From NCBI GenBank assembly GCA_963513935.1, contig OY740769.1, forward strand, positions 34,747,120-34,811,119: 64,000 nt of DNA, written 5' to 3'. This document shows positions 24,805-36,790 of the stretch, piece after piece (positions within the stretch are counted from its first letter, which is position 1; each line of letters begins with the position of its first letter). The position numbers and the translations under genes were made by a program. The notes under the pieces are model-generated. The model did not search any database and was not told the origin of the DNA. It worked only from the letters and a program-made list of their open reading frames with translations. Source of the DNA: Aphrophora alni. Lineage: Eukaryota; Arthropoda; Insecta; Hemiptera; Aphrophoridae.

Positions 24805-25290
24805 TTATAACTAAACTAAGGCTCATGTGGCAGTTAAATAGCTTCTGGACTTTTTTATTTCTATGTTTCTACATTGTTTCGTTTTTGTAATTTAATAAAC
24901 CTGAACCTTTCATACAGGTTTCTTTGCAGATTCTTTTCAAGTGTAAAGGCGTTTCATCGAGGCAGTGTAATCACTTCTGTTTTCCAAAGCTGTAACAAAT
25001 ATAAAGTATTCTTTCCTGTAGAATAAAAGGGTGCATGGAAATCCATATAAATTAATTTCTCTAATTTCTTAACAGTACAAAACGGTAGCTGGTGCTGTGA
25101 ATGTAGCGGGACTGAATAAGTTTAGGCAACTAGAAAATTGCCTTAAAGAGATTGTGACGGCAGCGCTTACATATACTTTATTTATTTAGGACACATAGTA
25201 AAGGGTTGGTATGGAATTCGCAAAAACTTCCATTCATTACATGATATTCAAGTTTCATGTTCTCAAGTCCGTCTAAAGGAATTAATTATA
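24805..25290 (+). repeat. Dispersed repeat family G, copy 2
   Basis: Shares AACTAAACTAAGGCT...GGCAGTTAAATAG, CAGTGTAATCACTTCTGTTTT, TTAACAGTACAAAACGG and a GAAAATTGCC segment with 14190-14720 and with the inverse copy at 29950-30345. It also shares a later TTCGCAAAAACTTCCATTCAT segment with 14690-14710. Confidence 0.7.
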
Positions 25291-26399
25291 ATTAGTATGC
25301 ATTTCGTCTACAATTCCCTTTGTCCTTGTTTCCTAAACATGTAAATTTAAACCTTATACAATCAATAAAATTTGATATTCGCATACTTAAGAAGTCCGCC
25401 TAGGTCAGTCACAAACAAATGATAGCAAAGACACAAAATCATGTATAAAAGCTCCAAGGTTCGGAAAGACCAAGATTCCAAAAACAAAAATCGAGTGAAT
25501 GCTCAAGGAAAATGAATAACTTTAATATTATCTCTACTTAAGTAATGTCTTTTGAAAAAAAAAAGTGCTTTACAATAAAACCTCCCGTATAATTGAAACA
25601 ATATTTTCATAAATTGTTTTTAATAATATGTAAATGTCCTATAAAAGGCGCACAAAACCAAGGGTCTAAAAGAAGTTATACAACTGCAGGAGAAGCTATA
25701 ATCCGAAGCCGACGTATTGGCTGGTAACTGTTTATATCAGAAAGGAAACAGAGATTTTTCGCAGAAAGGAAATGTTTTTGTACATTGAAGACAATATAAT
25801 AATGAAACCTTGGTGATAGTTGAAGGCAGGCGTTATTTTGATTTTTATTAGGTTTACATTTATCTTGATAGAAATGTAATTCAAATTTATATTTTTAGTA
25901 TAAAGCTAACATTTATAATATGTAGTTTATATTCATAGTGTAGAAACGCTATAAGAATTCCCAGTTGTTTTCTACAAGATTATCCTCTATGCATAATAAG
26001 ATGTGTCTTCATGAACCTGTATTCGAAACCATGATACGGTTTACAGTAAGACCGAAATCATCTTTTCACGCAAACGACATGTGTTTCTTAACATCAGTTT
26101 GGTTAAATTATTATTTATATTTCTAAAATTACTATTTATATTTTGCGTTTACGTTATAAAATATATAGGTCATAAGTGGTTTTCTAATTTTGAGTTTTTC
26201 ATATCTTTCTTCTTAAACACTGGAAAATTACAATAAAATAAGCCTATTATTTTTAAAATTAAGTGCGCAAAAAATTTAAGAAAATAATAATATCAAGATC
26301 TATCTGAATCCATTTTAAGCAACAACCACTCGATAGGCAAGATACAACGTTGGTTTGATGAAAATTCATCTGATTTAAAAAAAAAATTACGTTAATGTT
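25291..26399. other. Non-coding stretch
   Basis: Nothing recognisable. Confidence 0.3.
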
Positions 26400-27000
26400 A
26401 TTAGAGAACTTTGGTTTGATTTGGAAAGAAAGGAAGCAAAATTTCATAATTTAAAATTTTTTTTTTTTTACATTTATCCCAGTTTCGTGTAAGGTGCATA
26501 GTAGATAAGGCTTGTTATTGTTTGTGTCTTGATAGGTTTATTCACTTTATGGTGTAATTCACATCGGTTTTTCAGTACTAAAGAGAATTATTTATTCAAA
26601 ATGTATGTACACAAATTTTATGATTGTACACAACCATTAAAAAATATTTTTTAATTAACTGATAAAAAAAATATCAACATAATATTGAACGTAACATTAA
26701 TTTTTTATAAAAAGGAAGTGATTGGATATATGATTAATCCCATCAAGATCTTCATTATTGTAGAAGTTTATTAAAAATTGATTATTTTGTTTGTTAAAAA
26801 TGGCTTGTTTGTAATCTTGAAACATATAACAGTTGAAATATGAGCTGTTTCTTAAGAAAAAGTAATTTATTTCCTTCCGTGATCAAGTAGAAGAGGGGCA
26901 ACGGGTGTAAAGAAACAATTTTAATTTTGTTTCATGTTTCAATACGTCATAAACACGACGAAGCCGATGTCATTACTTTATTACAAAACTTTTATACTTA
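26400..27000 (+). repeat. Dispersed repeat family H, copy 2
   Basis: Matches 17440-18300 in two blocks. One has GTGTAAGGTGCATAGTAGATAAG and the following TTGTGTCTTGATAGG...TTTACTTT region (26487-26550). The other has ATGAGCTGTTTCTTAAG, GTAATTTATTTCCTTCC and GGGGCAACGGG (26838-26905). Spacing differs through indels. Confidence 0.55.
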
Positions 27001-29003
27001 AAAAAACAGGAATTTATACTTTAGTTAAGGTAGGCTTTGAACCAGACATTTATAATTGGGAAATAATCATGATCACCTTAAAAACTAACTCTCTTAGAAC
27101 ACTAAAATATAAAAAATGTTGATATACGCGTCGTTAAAGGTTCCAGAAACATTGCTTTATAGTATTTAGATTTTGTCAATGACCCAAGTTAAACAAATTG
27201 TACCAATCCTAGTTATCACGCAATATAAATTATCTAATTTTGTAGTCGATTATTTAAAACAGCAACGCCGTTTAATTTTAATTCCGGGTTAGTTTTTTTA
27301 CGTTTATAATTAATATATTTATGCTTCTATTTTTCATTAATACTTTATTTGTAAAAACCAAGTTAAACTATTTATCGATGCAAAAAACTTCAGTCCAAAT
27401 GCCAAAAACTTTATTTTTTAATATTTTTTCGCCTTATCAAATTTGTTTTAAATTGGTATAAATTGGAGGGTATGATTATTGATTCTATATTAAGTAGTAA
27501 ACTAGTTTTTATTCCACAAATGCATGTATGGATAGCTTTGTAAATACATTAACATGCATTTACTTTATTTGAAATAAGTATAGTGGAATCGTAAAGAGAA
27601 AAATACATCATTTTGTTTAATTTTTTGAATTTTTTCAATTTTGTTTTAATGTAACTTTTGAATTTATTTACATTTTGGTATTTAATTATTCAAATTCTAA
27701 CGCATTACTCTGTGCTATGAAGGACAGTTTTCCTTATAATTTGCAGAGTTTTATTAAAATGATAAATAGAGTTTAAATAATGAAATAGGTTATCGTATAT
27801 TATACAGATTTATTCACGTGAATTTTAGAGAAAACACGGTGGTTTAATAAATAGAGAATTTATATCTTACTTTATTGTCTTTAAAAATCCGATATTAGAT
27901 TATAATATTATATTCAATTTTATATAATTATAATAACATATTTGAGTTTTATTTTAGATGGAAAATAAAATACTCATAATTAGTGAAAAAATTTCCATTT
28001 AATAATAAATTAATTTCGCATAATGTGTAAATATCATACTTTTTGTTGACATTAGTGTATTCTAGAATTGATCTATGTTCAATAGCCAAATTTTGCGATT
28101 TCCATTCTTTCCCTTCAACAATCTCAAAAAAGTGTAAAATACGCCTTATAACGATAGAAATTTACAGTAAAAATCCAAGTTTAAATACATTTTTGATAAA
28201 GGAAGGCGATTTTATTTTTCCTTTAAGGAGTATACGGGGAAAAGTAGGGAAATGAAAAACTCCTAGTTTTGTTTATTTGATTCATTAAAGATTGAATTTA
28301 TTTATTATTAAAACACTCAACAAATATTTTGTACTATCTTTTATTGTGTTTTATTTCTTTTGAAATATTTTCGCACCAATGAATATAATCAAGTATTTAC
28401 AATCTTGTCTTGTTACATCTAAAGCAGGTTTTGATTATGAGGTTTGAAAGTACTAGGCAGACTCTCCTATCTGTTATTTGATAAAGATGTCAGATTATTT
28501 TTTTTTGAACTGAATGCATATTATACTTTAAAAAAGTAAATCCAACAAAAGACAATTTATAAAATACAACCTTAATGTGTTTATTTAAAAAAAGGAGAGG
28601 GGAGTGTATTGATATTTGGAGGGACGAATAACCGTTTACTGGAATTCGGACTAATCAAACTCAAATGTTGCAGTGATTCAAGTCTTATGGATACCGTTGC
28701 AATTTTTGGCGCGTATCGGTATTCTCGTTATCTTCATTATTATATTTATATATTTTATCATTTTCCTTTTTTTTTTTTACTTTTTCAGTCCCTATAACTT
28801 TTTAATTACTACTCTAATTACTTTTATTTACTAATATTTTTGAATCAGATTAAGTTACTCTACAAAATGACATTATTTTACTATTGAAATTTTATATTTT
28901 CAATTCTAACATTGCTTCCTTTTTAACTTTGACATAAATTTTCCGGTGTAGCATTGCACGCTTGTTTGATTTCCTATACAGTTTAAACATGATATAGTGT
29001 CTA
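27001..29003. other. AT-rich non-coding stretch
   Basis: About 2 kb with only short random open frames. A GGAGAGGGGAGTGT patch near 28592-28605 is the only compositional feature. Confidence 0.3.
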
Positions 29004-29057
<54 letters not shown>

Positions 29058-29087
29058 CGTGTGTGTGTGCACGCGTACGTGCGTGTC
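29004..29087. repeat. (GT)n / (GC)n alternating purine-pyrimidine tract
   Basis: About 84 bp of almost pure alternating purine-pyrimidine: (GT)n, an internal run of GCGCGCGCGC, more GT, then CACGCGTACGTGCGTG. Such tracts can adopt Z-DNA. The open frames through it give only Cys-Val or Thr-His repeats. Confidence 0.95.
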
Positions 29088-29949
29088 AACGAAATGAGGG
29101 AAATTAATATAATATCTGTATATAATGCAGTTATTATATATTATAATTTCAATAAAAATGGCGAATGCAAAGTTTTGACATATATAACTTTTGCTTCTGT
29201 GTTAATACAGATTAAGAGTTTTATTGAAACTGAAAAGAGAATTAAACTGCCCATTTATTTGCGATCAACCCTATGAATCGGCTTCATTTTTCTACAAGAG
29301 TTTCTCAAGTGAAGAAGCGATTATCGGTTTCCTTCGTCAGGTATCAAAGATGTGAGGACATACAATCGCGTGAGTGAAAATTGCGTTTTGGGGAGCGACA
29401 GGAAAAAAAGGATATCTTCTAATAATAATATCTTTTAAATGAGGGGTCACTCAATGGGACTAACTTTACAAATTTGGTACTAAAGAGGGTAAAATTTGTA
29501 TTTCCAATAAAATTTGGTTTACGTTTAAAAAAAAAAATATATGGTCAAAGATAATTTAAATTCATTTATTGAGCTTAACTATATAAAATAGAATGGTGAA
29601 AATTATATACATATTTATGTTCATCTTTGACCATCATTTCAGTTCGTTTTATAGTAGAAACTTATTTTTATAACATTTGTCTCTCTTAAAAGACTATTTT
29701 AATGAGATGTTACTTAATAGGTATGTCTTTGTGATAGTTTTACCTTTTCAGCACTAATCCACCTCCAAAAAACAGACAGACAATCCATCTTTACGTAATA
29801 ATGTAGATTAAATAACCCGAAATATATCCTGAGAGTTTTTACGTTTAAAAAAACGTATTAAGTTTTCCGGCAAAATTTCCGACAATCAGTACAATACATG
29901 AATTGTATTGAGTATATTGAATGGTTGTTATAACAAAGAATAAGTTTAA
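29088..29949. other. Non-coding stretch
   Basis: No gene supported. A patch at 29280-29400 is somewhat GC-richer but gives no recognisable protein. Confidence 0.3.
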
Positions 29950-30345
29950 TATTTAACCATTTTGCTGCCGATACAATCTGTTCAAAGCAATTTTCCAGTG
30001 GTTTGGTATAAACTATTCAATTCTCGGTACATTCAGAGCCGAGCCAGGGTTCTGTACTTTGTACTGTTACATAATTGGAGGCATTAATTTATATGGAATT
30101 CCTTCCTAACAAAGGCCTTTTATACTCCTGAATAGAACACTTTAGGTTATTATTAGCTTTACAAAACACAAGTGGTTACACTGCCTTGATAAACGTCTCT
30201 ACCTTCAAAAAATCATCAATAAATCGTTATAAAATATAATTGCTCACTTTACAATGACTGTATTCAAATTTAAAAAAAAGAGATACTGAACAAGAAAGTC
30301 TAGAACTATTTAACTGCCACCTTAGTTTAACTAACCTCGAAGTTA
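29950..30345 (-). repeat. Dispersed repeat family G, copy 3 (inverted)
   Basis: In reverse complement it carries the family G landmarks in order: a GGCAGTTAAATAG segment, CAGTGTAACCAC, TAACAGTACAAAGTACAG and a GGAAAATTGCTTTG segment. It abuts a half-copy of fold-back family F at 30347. Confidence 0.7.
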
Positions 30346-30346
30346 A

Positions 30347-30470
30347 GATCTCACAAAAAAAATATATATATATGTTTATTAATCAAACGCGTTTCAACTA
30401 CAAAGTCGGCATACTTGGTTATACACGAGCTACAATAACAAAAAACTATAACTATAACAGTAATTTTTAT
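30347..30470 (-). repeat. Half-copy of fold-back repeat family F
   Basis: Carries a CTCACAAA end, ATGTTTATTAA, CGCGTTTCAACTACAAAGTC, then ACACGAGCTACAATAA and a centre AACTATAACTATAA. These match one arm of the complete fold-back at 33640-33852. The second arm is absent. Confidence 0.65.
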
Positions 30471-31079
30471 ATTTTATAATTTAATTTTTATGACCATACA
30501 CATTCAGCTAAGATCATAGAAAAACTGTTTTACAGTTTCAAGCAGAACCAACATTAAGTCGTATTTCAGTGTTCCTATGAAATAGATCACAATACCTTGA
30601 ATTTTATCATATTCTACATTTCTACAAATCAAGTGTTCAGATTAAAAAAAGAAGGTAAAGTATTTCATTAGTATTGAAACATTTCCCCAATAGATATAAT
30701 ATGTTACTTGTATAGACATTTAGCGGTAACTCTTTGCTCAATTGAAATGTTATAAAACACGTAGTTTTTACTGTTATTGAAGCCTTTAATAAAAGTACTT
30801 AATTTAATAGTACAATAGTTTAAAGAAATTCAAAATGACTTATTGCTTGAGATTATAAAATTTACCAGTTCGGGATTTATCTGTCAAGAAGAGTTGTACT
30901 GATATAAATTTTCAATATTATTGAATATTGAATAAAGTAGTTAAATTAAAAAAAAAAACAGCATTTTCTTAAATAAAGTAACTTATCAACAACATTATCT
31001 CTCAATCCTGTCGCCAACCGTAAAAAAAATACATTTAGAAGATTTCTACTTTCCGTTTGGACCTGTAATATTTAAATAT
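30471..31079. other. AT-rich non-coding stretch
   Basis: Nothing recognisable. Confidence 0.3.
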
Positions 31080-31480
31080 TCCTATTCTCCAAATAGTTCT
31101 ATACCCGTCCTCAAAAATCTCATCCAATTCTGGACGTTGTATGATTCTATTAACCTTCCCTCCTCCTCAAGTGCCGGCGTTGTACACTCTTACTTCAGCT
31201 AAGAAATCACAAATTAATTACCACTTTAGATGATCAGTCTTGGGACACATGCCGTACGTGTCCAAAATACTGGAGAGCCCTTAATTTTACCTGGTCCCGC
31301 AACATCTTCTATGATGCCAAGTAATTTACGACTGGTTTTATTGTACGCCCTCTGAAGACGTATAGATTTCATTCTCAGGATGAAGTCATCCATATCCATA
31401 GCTTTTATTTATACTTTCTGCTTTATATTTATCGTCAATCTTTCATATGATCCATCAGAATCCTATCAACTAATATCAGT
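31080..31480 (-). pseudogene. Possible LINE C-terminal relic
   Basis: The minus strand has a GC-richer patch in which one frame reads KLRALQYFGHVRHVSQD (about 31228-31278), resembling the LQ(W/Y)FGHVxR motif in the tails of several LINE clades. The surrounding frames are broken by many stops, and no second motif could be aligned with confidence. It could be another copy of the element type at 8130-8345, or a chance match. Confidence 0.35.
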
Positions 31481-31617
31481 ATCACGGTGTACTTTTTTTT
31501 ATGGTGAATAAATAAATAGGTTATATCGTTCTCACATGTTTCGTCTTTTGACAGATAGATTCCAGATATTTAAAACATTCAGCTGCCCATCTCATGTGAG
31601 ACTAGACATTGACATTA

Positions 31618-31631
31618 GGGGGGGGGGGGGG
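31618..31631. repeat. G14 homopolymer
   Basis: Fourteen consecutive G on the plus strand, exceptional in such AT-rich DNA. It is prone to length polymorphism and sequencing error. Confidence 0.95.
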
Positions 31632-31639
31632 AGGGCCAA

Positions 31640-32670
31640 ATACGTGGAAGACGTTTGAAAAGTAATAAACACATAATACAGAGCCAAGAGCTGAACCAAA
31701 GATGTGTGAAATTATTATTAATTTGACACCAGCTATTGGGACAGTAAAAGTCATAAAGATATTTTAAATTTAAATTTTGTGCTGATATTATTAAAAATAT
31801 AAAGTTATTTAATATATTTTTGGGTTATAGACTGATAATAGTGTTAATTTGTCATCCTTCGTTGATGGGTTTTATGTAATTTGATGTATATATTGTTATC
31901 TTAAGTGCACTCTTCATAATATTATATTCATATGTAAAGTCTTTAAAATAATAGCCCTATATTTTAAGTTTAATTTTAGTTTAATGTGCTAATGACTGAA
32001 TGTGCGACTAATAATGGTAAACATGATTTTTAGTGATCATAGCGTATTTTAAAACTTTAAAGTTGTAATAGGTTTTTAAATATTCAACTATATTTCATGT
32101 TATTTCATATTATTGTAAAACTGTACACAACGGTGAATATACTGTAGATGAGTCAACCTTATGAATGAAGTTTGGTCGGATAAATATCTTCTAATTGTTC
32201 GTGCCTGAGAGTTACTCACAAGTAGGGACGTAGTTGTAACTGCCATGAACGATCAGATCTAGCTATTTTTGATAAAATCTTAGATTAAAGTGGATATGAA
32301 CCAATATGATTGATCACCATAATAAGAAAATGACTGTTCAGAAATAATTGGCAATAAACGAAAACAAACTTTAACCGGCGTTATTTTCAGATTCTGTTTA
32401 AATATATAACTATGTTTTTCAAACATGAACGAAATCAAGAACGCCATACATGATTTAATTTTACATTTTGATTAAAAACAACGGATTAATATTTTTTATG
32501 ATATTGAGTTTTTGTATTTAATACAGTACGTTGTTTTGTTCTGGATGTTTGTCTGAGAATGTTAGTGTATTGATTGTACACCTTTTATATTCATCATGTT
32601 TTTGCCTATTGTTATTATGATAATAGTTTTACAAGTATTTCTACCATATAAATACTGAATAAAATACATA
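31640..32670. other. AT-rich non-coding stretch
   Basis: Nothing recognisable. Confidence 0.3.
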
Positions 32671-32674
32671 ACAT

Positions 32675-32835
32675 TCCCTAAGTAAACACAAATAATCAAC
32701 CCCTGTGAACAAAGACAAATATATAAAGCTCAAAAAAAGAGGGATGATTTTTATTTTACCAACGATAAACTTTTCCAATTTCAAACAACTTTTACAATGT
32801 AAACTGCGAAAGTTCGAGTTCACCCTTTAAAGTTT
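32675..32835 (+). repeat. Dispersed repeat family K, partial copy
   Basis: Contains CCTAAGTAAACACAAATAAT, GAACAAAGACAAATAT, AGAGGGATGATTTTTATTTT, ACCAACGATAAACTTTTCC and ACCCTTTAAAGTTTAATAT in the order seen in the other K copies. Confidence 0.65.
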
Positions 32836-33071
32836 AATATGAATCATGGGTTGAAATACAAAACCATTTTCAGTATTGTTAACATAAGAAATTATATTCC
32901 ATGTATTCCAAACTCGTATACAATAACCAACAATCTTATTCATGTTTTCCGTAGACAATGCATCAGTTTCTGAGAGAAAATAAACAGTAATATCCGTTGA
33001 TAAAATCTAGCATAAACAAATCAAATCAAATTAATTTTAAGTTACCACGTAAACTAAGAGAAAAAAGTTAG

Positions 33072-33076
<5 letters not shown>

Positions 33077-33108
<32 letters not shown>
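33077..33108. repeat. (TA)16 microsatellite
   Basis: Pure alternating TA. Confidence 0.95.
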
Positions 33109-33111
<3 letters not shown>

Positions 33112-33639
33112 AAAGTTTCCAGTCTCGGAACTATTCGATCCTCTTTACACTTTTACACGACTTACAAGATTAACATAAAAATAAGTCGTAATAATTTCTC
33201 GTATTAACAAATAACAACCCCCAGTACTAAATTGCAAAATATCATATTTGTACCTGATATCCTGATTCCGCAAAAACGACAATTAACTATAAAAAAACAA
33301 CAACAATACAAATTTCCACGATAAATATTTTATTTTCATCAAGGTGACATAACAATGTCAAAGTAATCAAGGAAGCTTTGTGAAACTTCCTATAAAGTTT
33401 AGGCCAATAGATTTTCTACATAATAGTCTAGTAATGAGGAAATTAAACCACGCCTAAGGACTTAACAACATAGAGAGCTTTGCCATTGAAATGGCGATTT
33501 CATAAAGAAAAGAAGAACGATCAACAAAGTTTAACTTTTACAGAACTATAATTATTTAACGAAACATAAAGGTATTGAGAGTTTTATAATGATGAAAGTA
33601 AAATATCCTTTAACATAATATTGTGTATAATAACAGATA

Positions 33640-33852
33640 AATAAACTTCTCACAAATAATTTCATTAAATTAAATTCGTTTTAACTAGAATGTCGCCATC
33701 TTCAGTGATTCATGAGCTAGAATAATCAAACTATAAGTGATAACAAGCTATAATTGATTGTTGTAGCTCATGTGTCTCAATAAACTGGCGACGTTGTAGT
33801 TGAAATGCGTTTAAGTTAATAAACATATTATTTGTGAGAAATAAAGTTCAAA
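33640..33852. mobile_element. Fold-back (MITE-like) element, family F, complete
   Basis: Left arm runs from AAACTTCTCACAAATAAT (about 33644) through TCGCCATCTTCAG and CATGAGCTAGAATAATCAA. The right arm is its imperfect reverse complement: TTGATTGTTGTAGCTCATG, GGCGACGTTGTAG, ATTATTTGTGAGAAATAAAG. Arms are about 95-100 bp around a small centre, and there is no coding capacity. Half-copies at 2440-2535 and 30347-30470 show that arms also occur alone. Each arm carries the short hairpin segment discussed under the hammerhead-like motif. Clear target-site duplications were not identified. Confidence 0.8.
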
Positions 33853-35990
33853 TTTCAAATAATTTATGTATAACAATATGACTAACTAGTTGATAGTTGA
33901 AACCCTTTAGAAAATTGCCGAGTATGTTCAAAGTAGTGCATACATTTTTAATCTTTTTATTAATTACTTTGGTAATGGATGAAAACGAATTGTGGACTAA
34001 TAAAAATGCGTTTTACATTATTGGTAAACACTATTTAAAGGACAACTCATGTGTTACTGTAATTATACAGTTAAATGTAAAATTATATTTGAAAGTTAAA
34101 TAAAAGATTTGAAAGGTATTCAAATTATACAAAGTCTGTGTTAATTTGAGTACAGTGTTTGCTTTTACATTCACATGAATAAATCTTTTAAATCATGTTC
34201 GATAAAATAAATTAAATTATGACAGTAATGAAAGTGCTTTAAAAAATTTGAATTGAACACAACTTTACAGTTGAATAAATATACTAGCAACATATAAATG
34301 AACTGGAAAATGTATTAATACAAAATTAATTATTTTCCCTTTACGATTTAAATGTTGATTGGTACAAATATAGCTTGAAGGATATTTCAAAGGAATTGAC
34401 ATTTAATTCTTTCAACAGTAGTTTAAAGTTTGATTCTGTATATCTATTTCTAATTAAATGCGCTTTAATGTATTTACTGATATAGTAAATATACATGGAT
34501 ATATTTTTATTAAATGATAGTATTAATATCATTTATATTATTAAAATAGTATATTATTGTTGATACTAAAATTTACCTAAACGTGTTATATAATCGGGAT
34601 CACCCATGTGGATGGAACCCAGGACTTCTTTAACAAAGCAAAAGCAACAGGGGTTCACGAGTTCGCAAAGTAAAATTTCTAACACCGACTTCAGAGAAGA
34701 TAGAATAAATATTATTCCTATTGATTATCTTTAATATAAGCTATTAGATATTATGATCTCTTATATGAACACTGACTTTCAACATCTACAATTAGAGTAA
34801 AATTAAAAGTCTGTTGCAAATTACATTACTTTATCCTTTGTGGATTTAGCGGAATATGAGATTTATTAAAAACGGGTAGAAACATTATACAACAAACGTT
34901 GGCCGTTTGAAACACATTTTTGGTATTTTATTTACTTACACTTTGCCTCTAATAGCTTTTATGTGTAAAATTAGGAGGATTTATTTTGCTTTTAAGATTG
35001 TATCACATTGTATAGATGTGATACACCTAGAGGCACATTTAAGAATTTCACAATCTGTCATGTCAGCGTTTAATAAACGTATATGCGAGAAATTGTGCTC
35101 AGTTTTTATTATAATTGTATAATTACACTGGGTTGAATTTGGATATGTATACATTTTTTAGACCAACTTTAGACGTCATAGCTTCTCAAAAAAAAACACA
35201 TAGAAACAAAATTCAATCCGCCATGTTTTTACAGATACAAATGCAGTATTAAATTAGCAAAATAAGCTAAATATATAGGAGTTGTTTTGACCTCTAACAG
35301 TAGGGACAACTGCAACATTTGGTACAGAGTCAACGAAAACCAGGCAGTAACACAATAAAGGTGCATACTGATTAGTGGAACAGTACCTTTAGTACAAGAA
35401 TAAAAGACGATAATGTGCTTATTGTCATATATTTAAAAAAAAAGTAAAATCTATAACCCACAGTAGATAAACAATGCAATGAGTCTAGATCCCCACCACG
35501 GCAATACAGATTTTATATTTATTATTCATTTTGGATTGGTGATTTTCTTTTGAATAATTGAATCAGATCTAAAAATAAAAGTTTTTTAAACTAATTGTGT
35601 TATAGGTATCAAACACAATTTAGGCTATAGGAAATTGCTTGTTTAAATAATAAATAAAATGACAAAAGAATATTCAACAAGGTTAAAATAATAAAGAACC
35701 AACAAAAAATATGTAAATTTGGGTTTGAATCCTCGTCAAGTCAAAATATTTTGGTTTGTTATTTATTTTATATCTGTTTCAAAATATAGAAAACCAGTAT
35801 CGTCAAATTAATCCTATTTTTGTTTGTGGTATCTAATTATTTTACTAAAGTGACTTAGCCAAATATTCAAACTGCGCTCTGAACATAACTCCGTGTTAAT
35901 ATATCTTGTAAAAACGTTGATAGTGAAACGTTGGTATTTACTACACATTGAATATACTGAAAAATAATTGGTGTACATTTTATCATTACA
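33853..35990. other. AT-rich non-coding stretch
   Basis: No gene supported. Single promoter-box-like words (near 35480-35500 and 35722-35736) were considered as SINE relics and set aside. Confidence 0.3.
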
Positions 35991-35994
35991 GTTA

Positions 35995-36405
35995 TATATG
36001 ACTTCGTATACTTTAACAATTGTTATTATGATGTTAATTTCCCCATTACTTTGCTCATATAATAACATTATGAAAGTAATATAATAAGTAAACACGACTC
36101 AACCAAACCATACGAACAAAGACAAATATTTGAAAAGTGAACGAAATGCGGATGATTTTAATTTTAACAACTAAAACTTTTTCAATTTCGAACAACTTTT
36201 ATATTGTTAACGGTTGAAGTTCCAGTCCACCCTTAAGAGTTTAATATTTAAAGTTGAAATAACATTTTTCCTGTAGTTTTATTAAAGAAATCATATAATA
36301 TGCACTCGGAAATTGGATGTACGTTTGAAATTCATGTTTAAGTAATAACAATTAACATTATCTTTAGGTAAAAGGGTATTTTTAATTGGCTTTATTATAA
36401 TTTAA
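35995..36405 (+). repeat. Dispersed repeat family K, long copy 1
   Basis: Aligns over about 400 bp with 47215-47620. Long identical words include ACCATACGAACAAAGACAAA and GAAAAGTGAACGAAATGCGG, plus the stretch from ATATAATATGCACTCGG to GGATGTACGTTT. It ends at GGGTATTTTTAATTGGCTTT. Similarity is higher than for most repeats here, so these two copies are relatively young. It is not flanked by the 58-bp repeat that brackets the other copy. Confidence 0.85.
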
Positions 36406-36486
36406 TTTACAATGCTAACTATTTCTATCGTATTCTCAACCACACCAAATACTGTTTTTAACAATACGTCACAAGTTATAAATCAG

Positions 36487-36790
36487 TTAATAAAAAACAA
36501 TGTGAGATCTTATATCTGAATTATTGTATGGTGTTATTGGTTTAAAGTAGCAGTGGTCATTAGACCCACATGCTAGTAGATGTCCCGTGATCAGCGAATT
36601 GTATCTGATACAACAAGGTGTCGTATGAAATTCGCATAACGAGGGGATATCCTCAATATCTTGATGACCCTTCGTTTTTCTTGTCCCAGAAACTACGAGA
36701 GCACCTACAACAAAACTATCGAAGGTCACTTCGTAACCCATTCTACGGAGTTCCTCCTCCAACTGTTCTTACTTTCGCACTTTTTCTATT
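36487..36790 (-). pseudogene. C-terminal end of a Utopia-like (U2-targeting) non-LTR retrotransposon, frameshifted
   Basis: Read on the minus strand, one frame gives EEELRRMGYEVTFDSFVVGA (about 36703-36762). A shift of one base gives SFWDKKNEG. The third frame gives ILRISPRYANFIRHLVVSDT followed by IR, stop, SRDIY. The order L-R-R-(L/M)-G-Y-x-V-x(5)-VVGALGSWD-x-x-N-x...RY...L(M/V)VSDTIRWSRDIY is the extreme C-terminus that I associate with insect retrotransposons of the restriction-like-endonuclease group. At least two frameshifts and two stops are present. The upstream end (36790) joins directly to the first nucleotides of U2 snRNA on the same strand. That fits a 5'-truncated insertion of a Utopia-type element, which targets U2 genes. 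No U2 3' sequence was found downstream. Confidence 0.7.

Noticed and set aside
28892..29276. Open frames of 65 and 89 codons on both strands over the GT tract
   Set aside because: Cys-Val and Thr-His repeats produced by the microsatellite; no conserved flanks.
34590..34680. Possible SINE with a GGTTCCATCC box-B-like word on the minus strand
   Set aside because: Box B is imperfect and no box A at the required distance was found.
35470..35740. Box-B-like words (TCTAGATCCCCACCACGG; GGGTTTGAATCC)
   Set aside because: No cloverleaf or box A upstream, and no second copy in the window.
35814..36095. 93-codon minus-strand frame sharing MLLYEQSNG...TIVKVYEVIYN with a frame at 47202-47411
   Set aside because: The similarity follows nucleotide homology of repeat family K; the frames begin and end at different places and one runs into unrelated flank.
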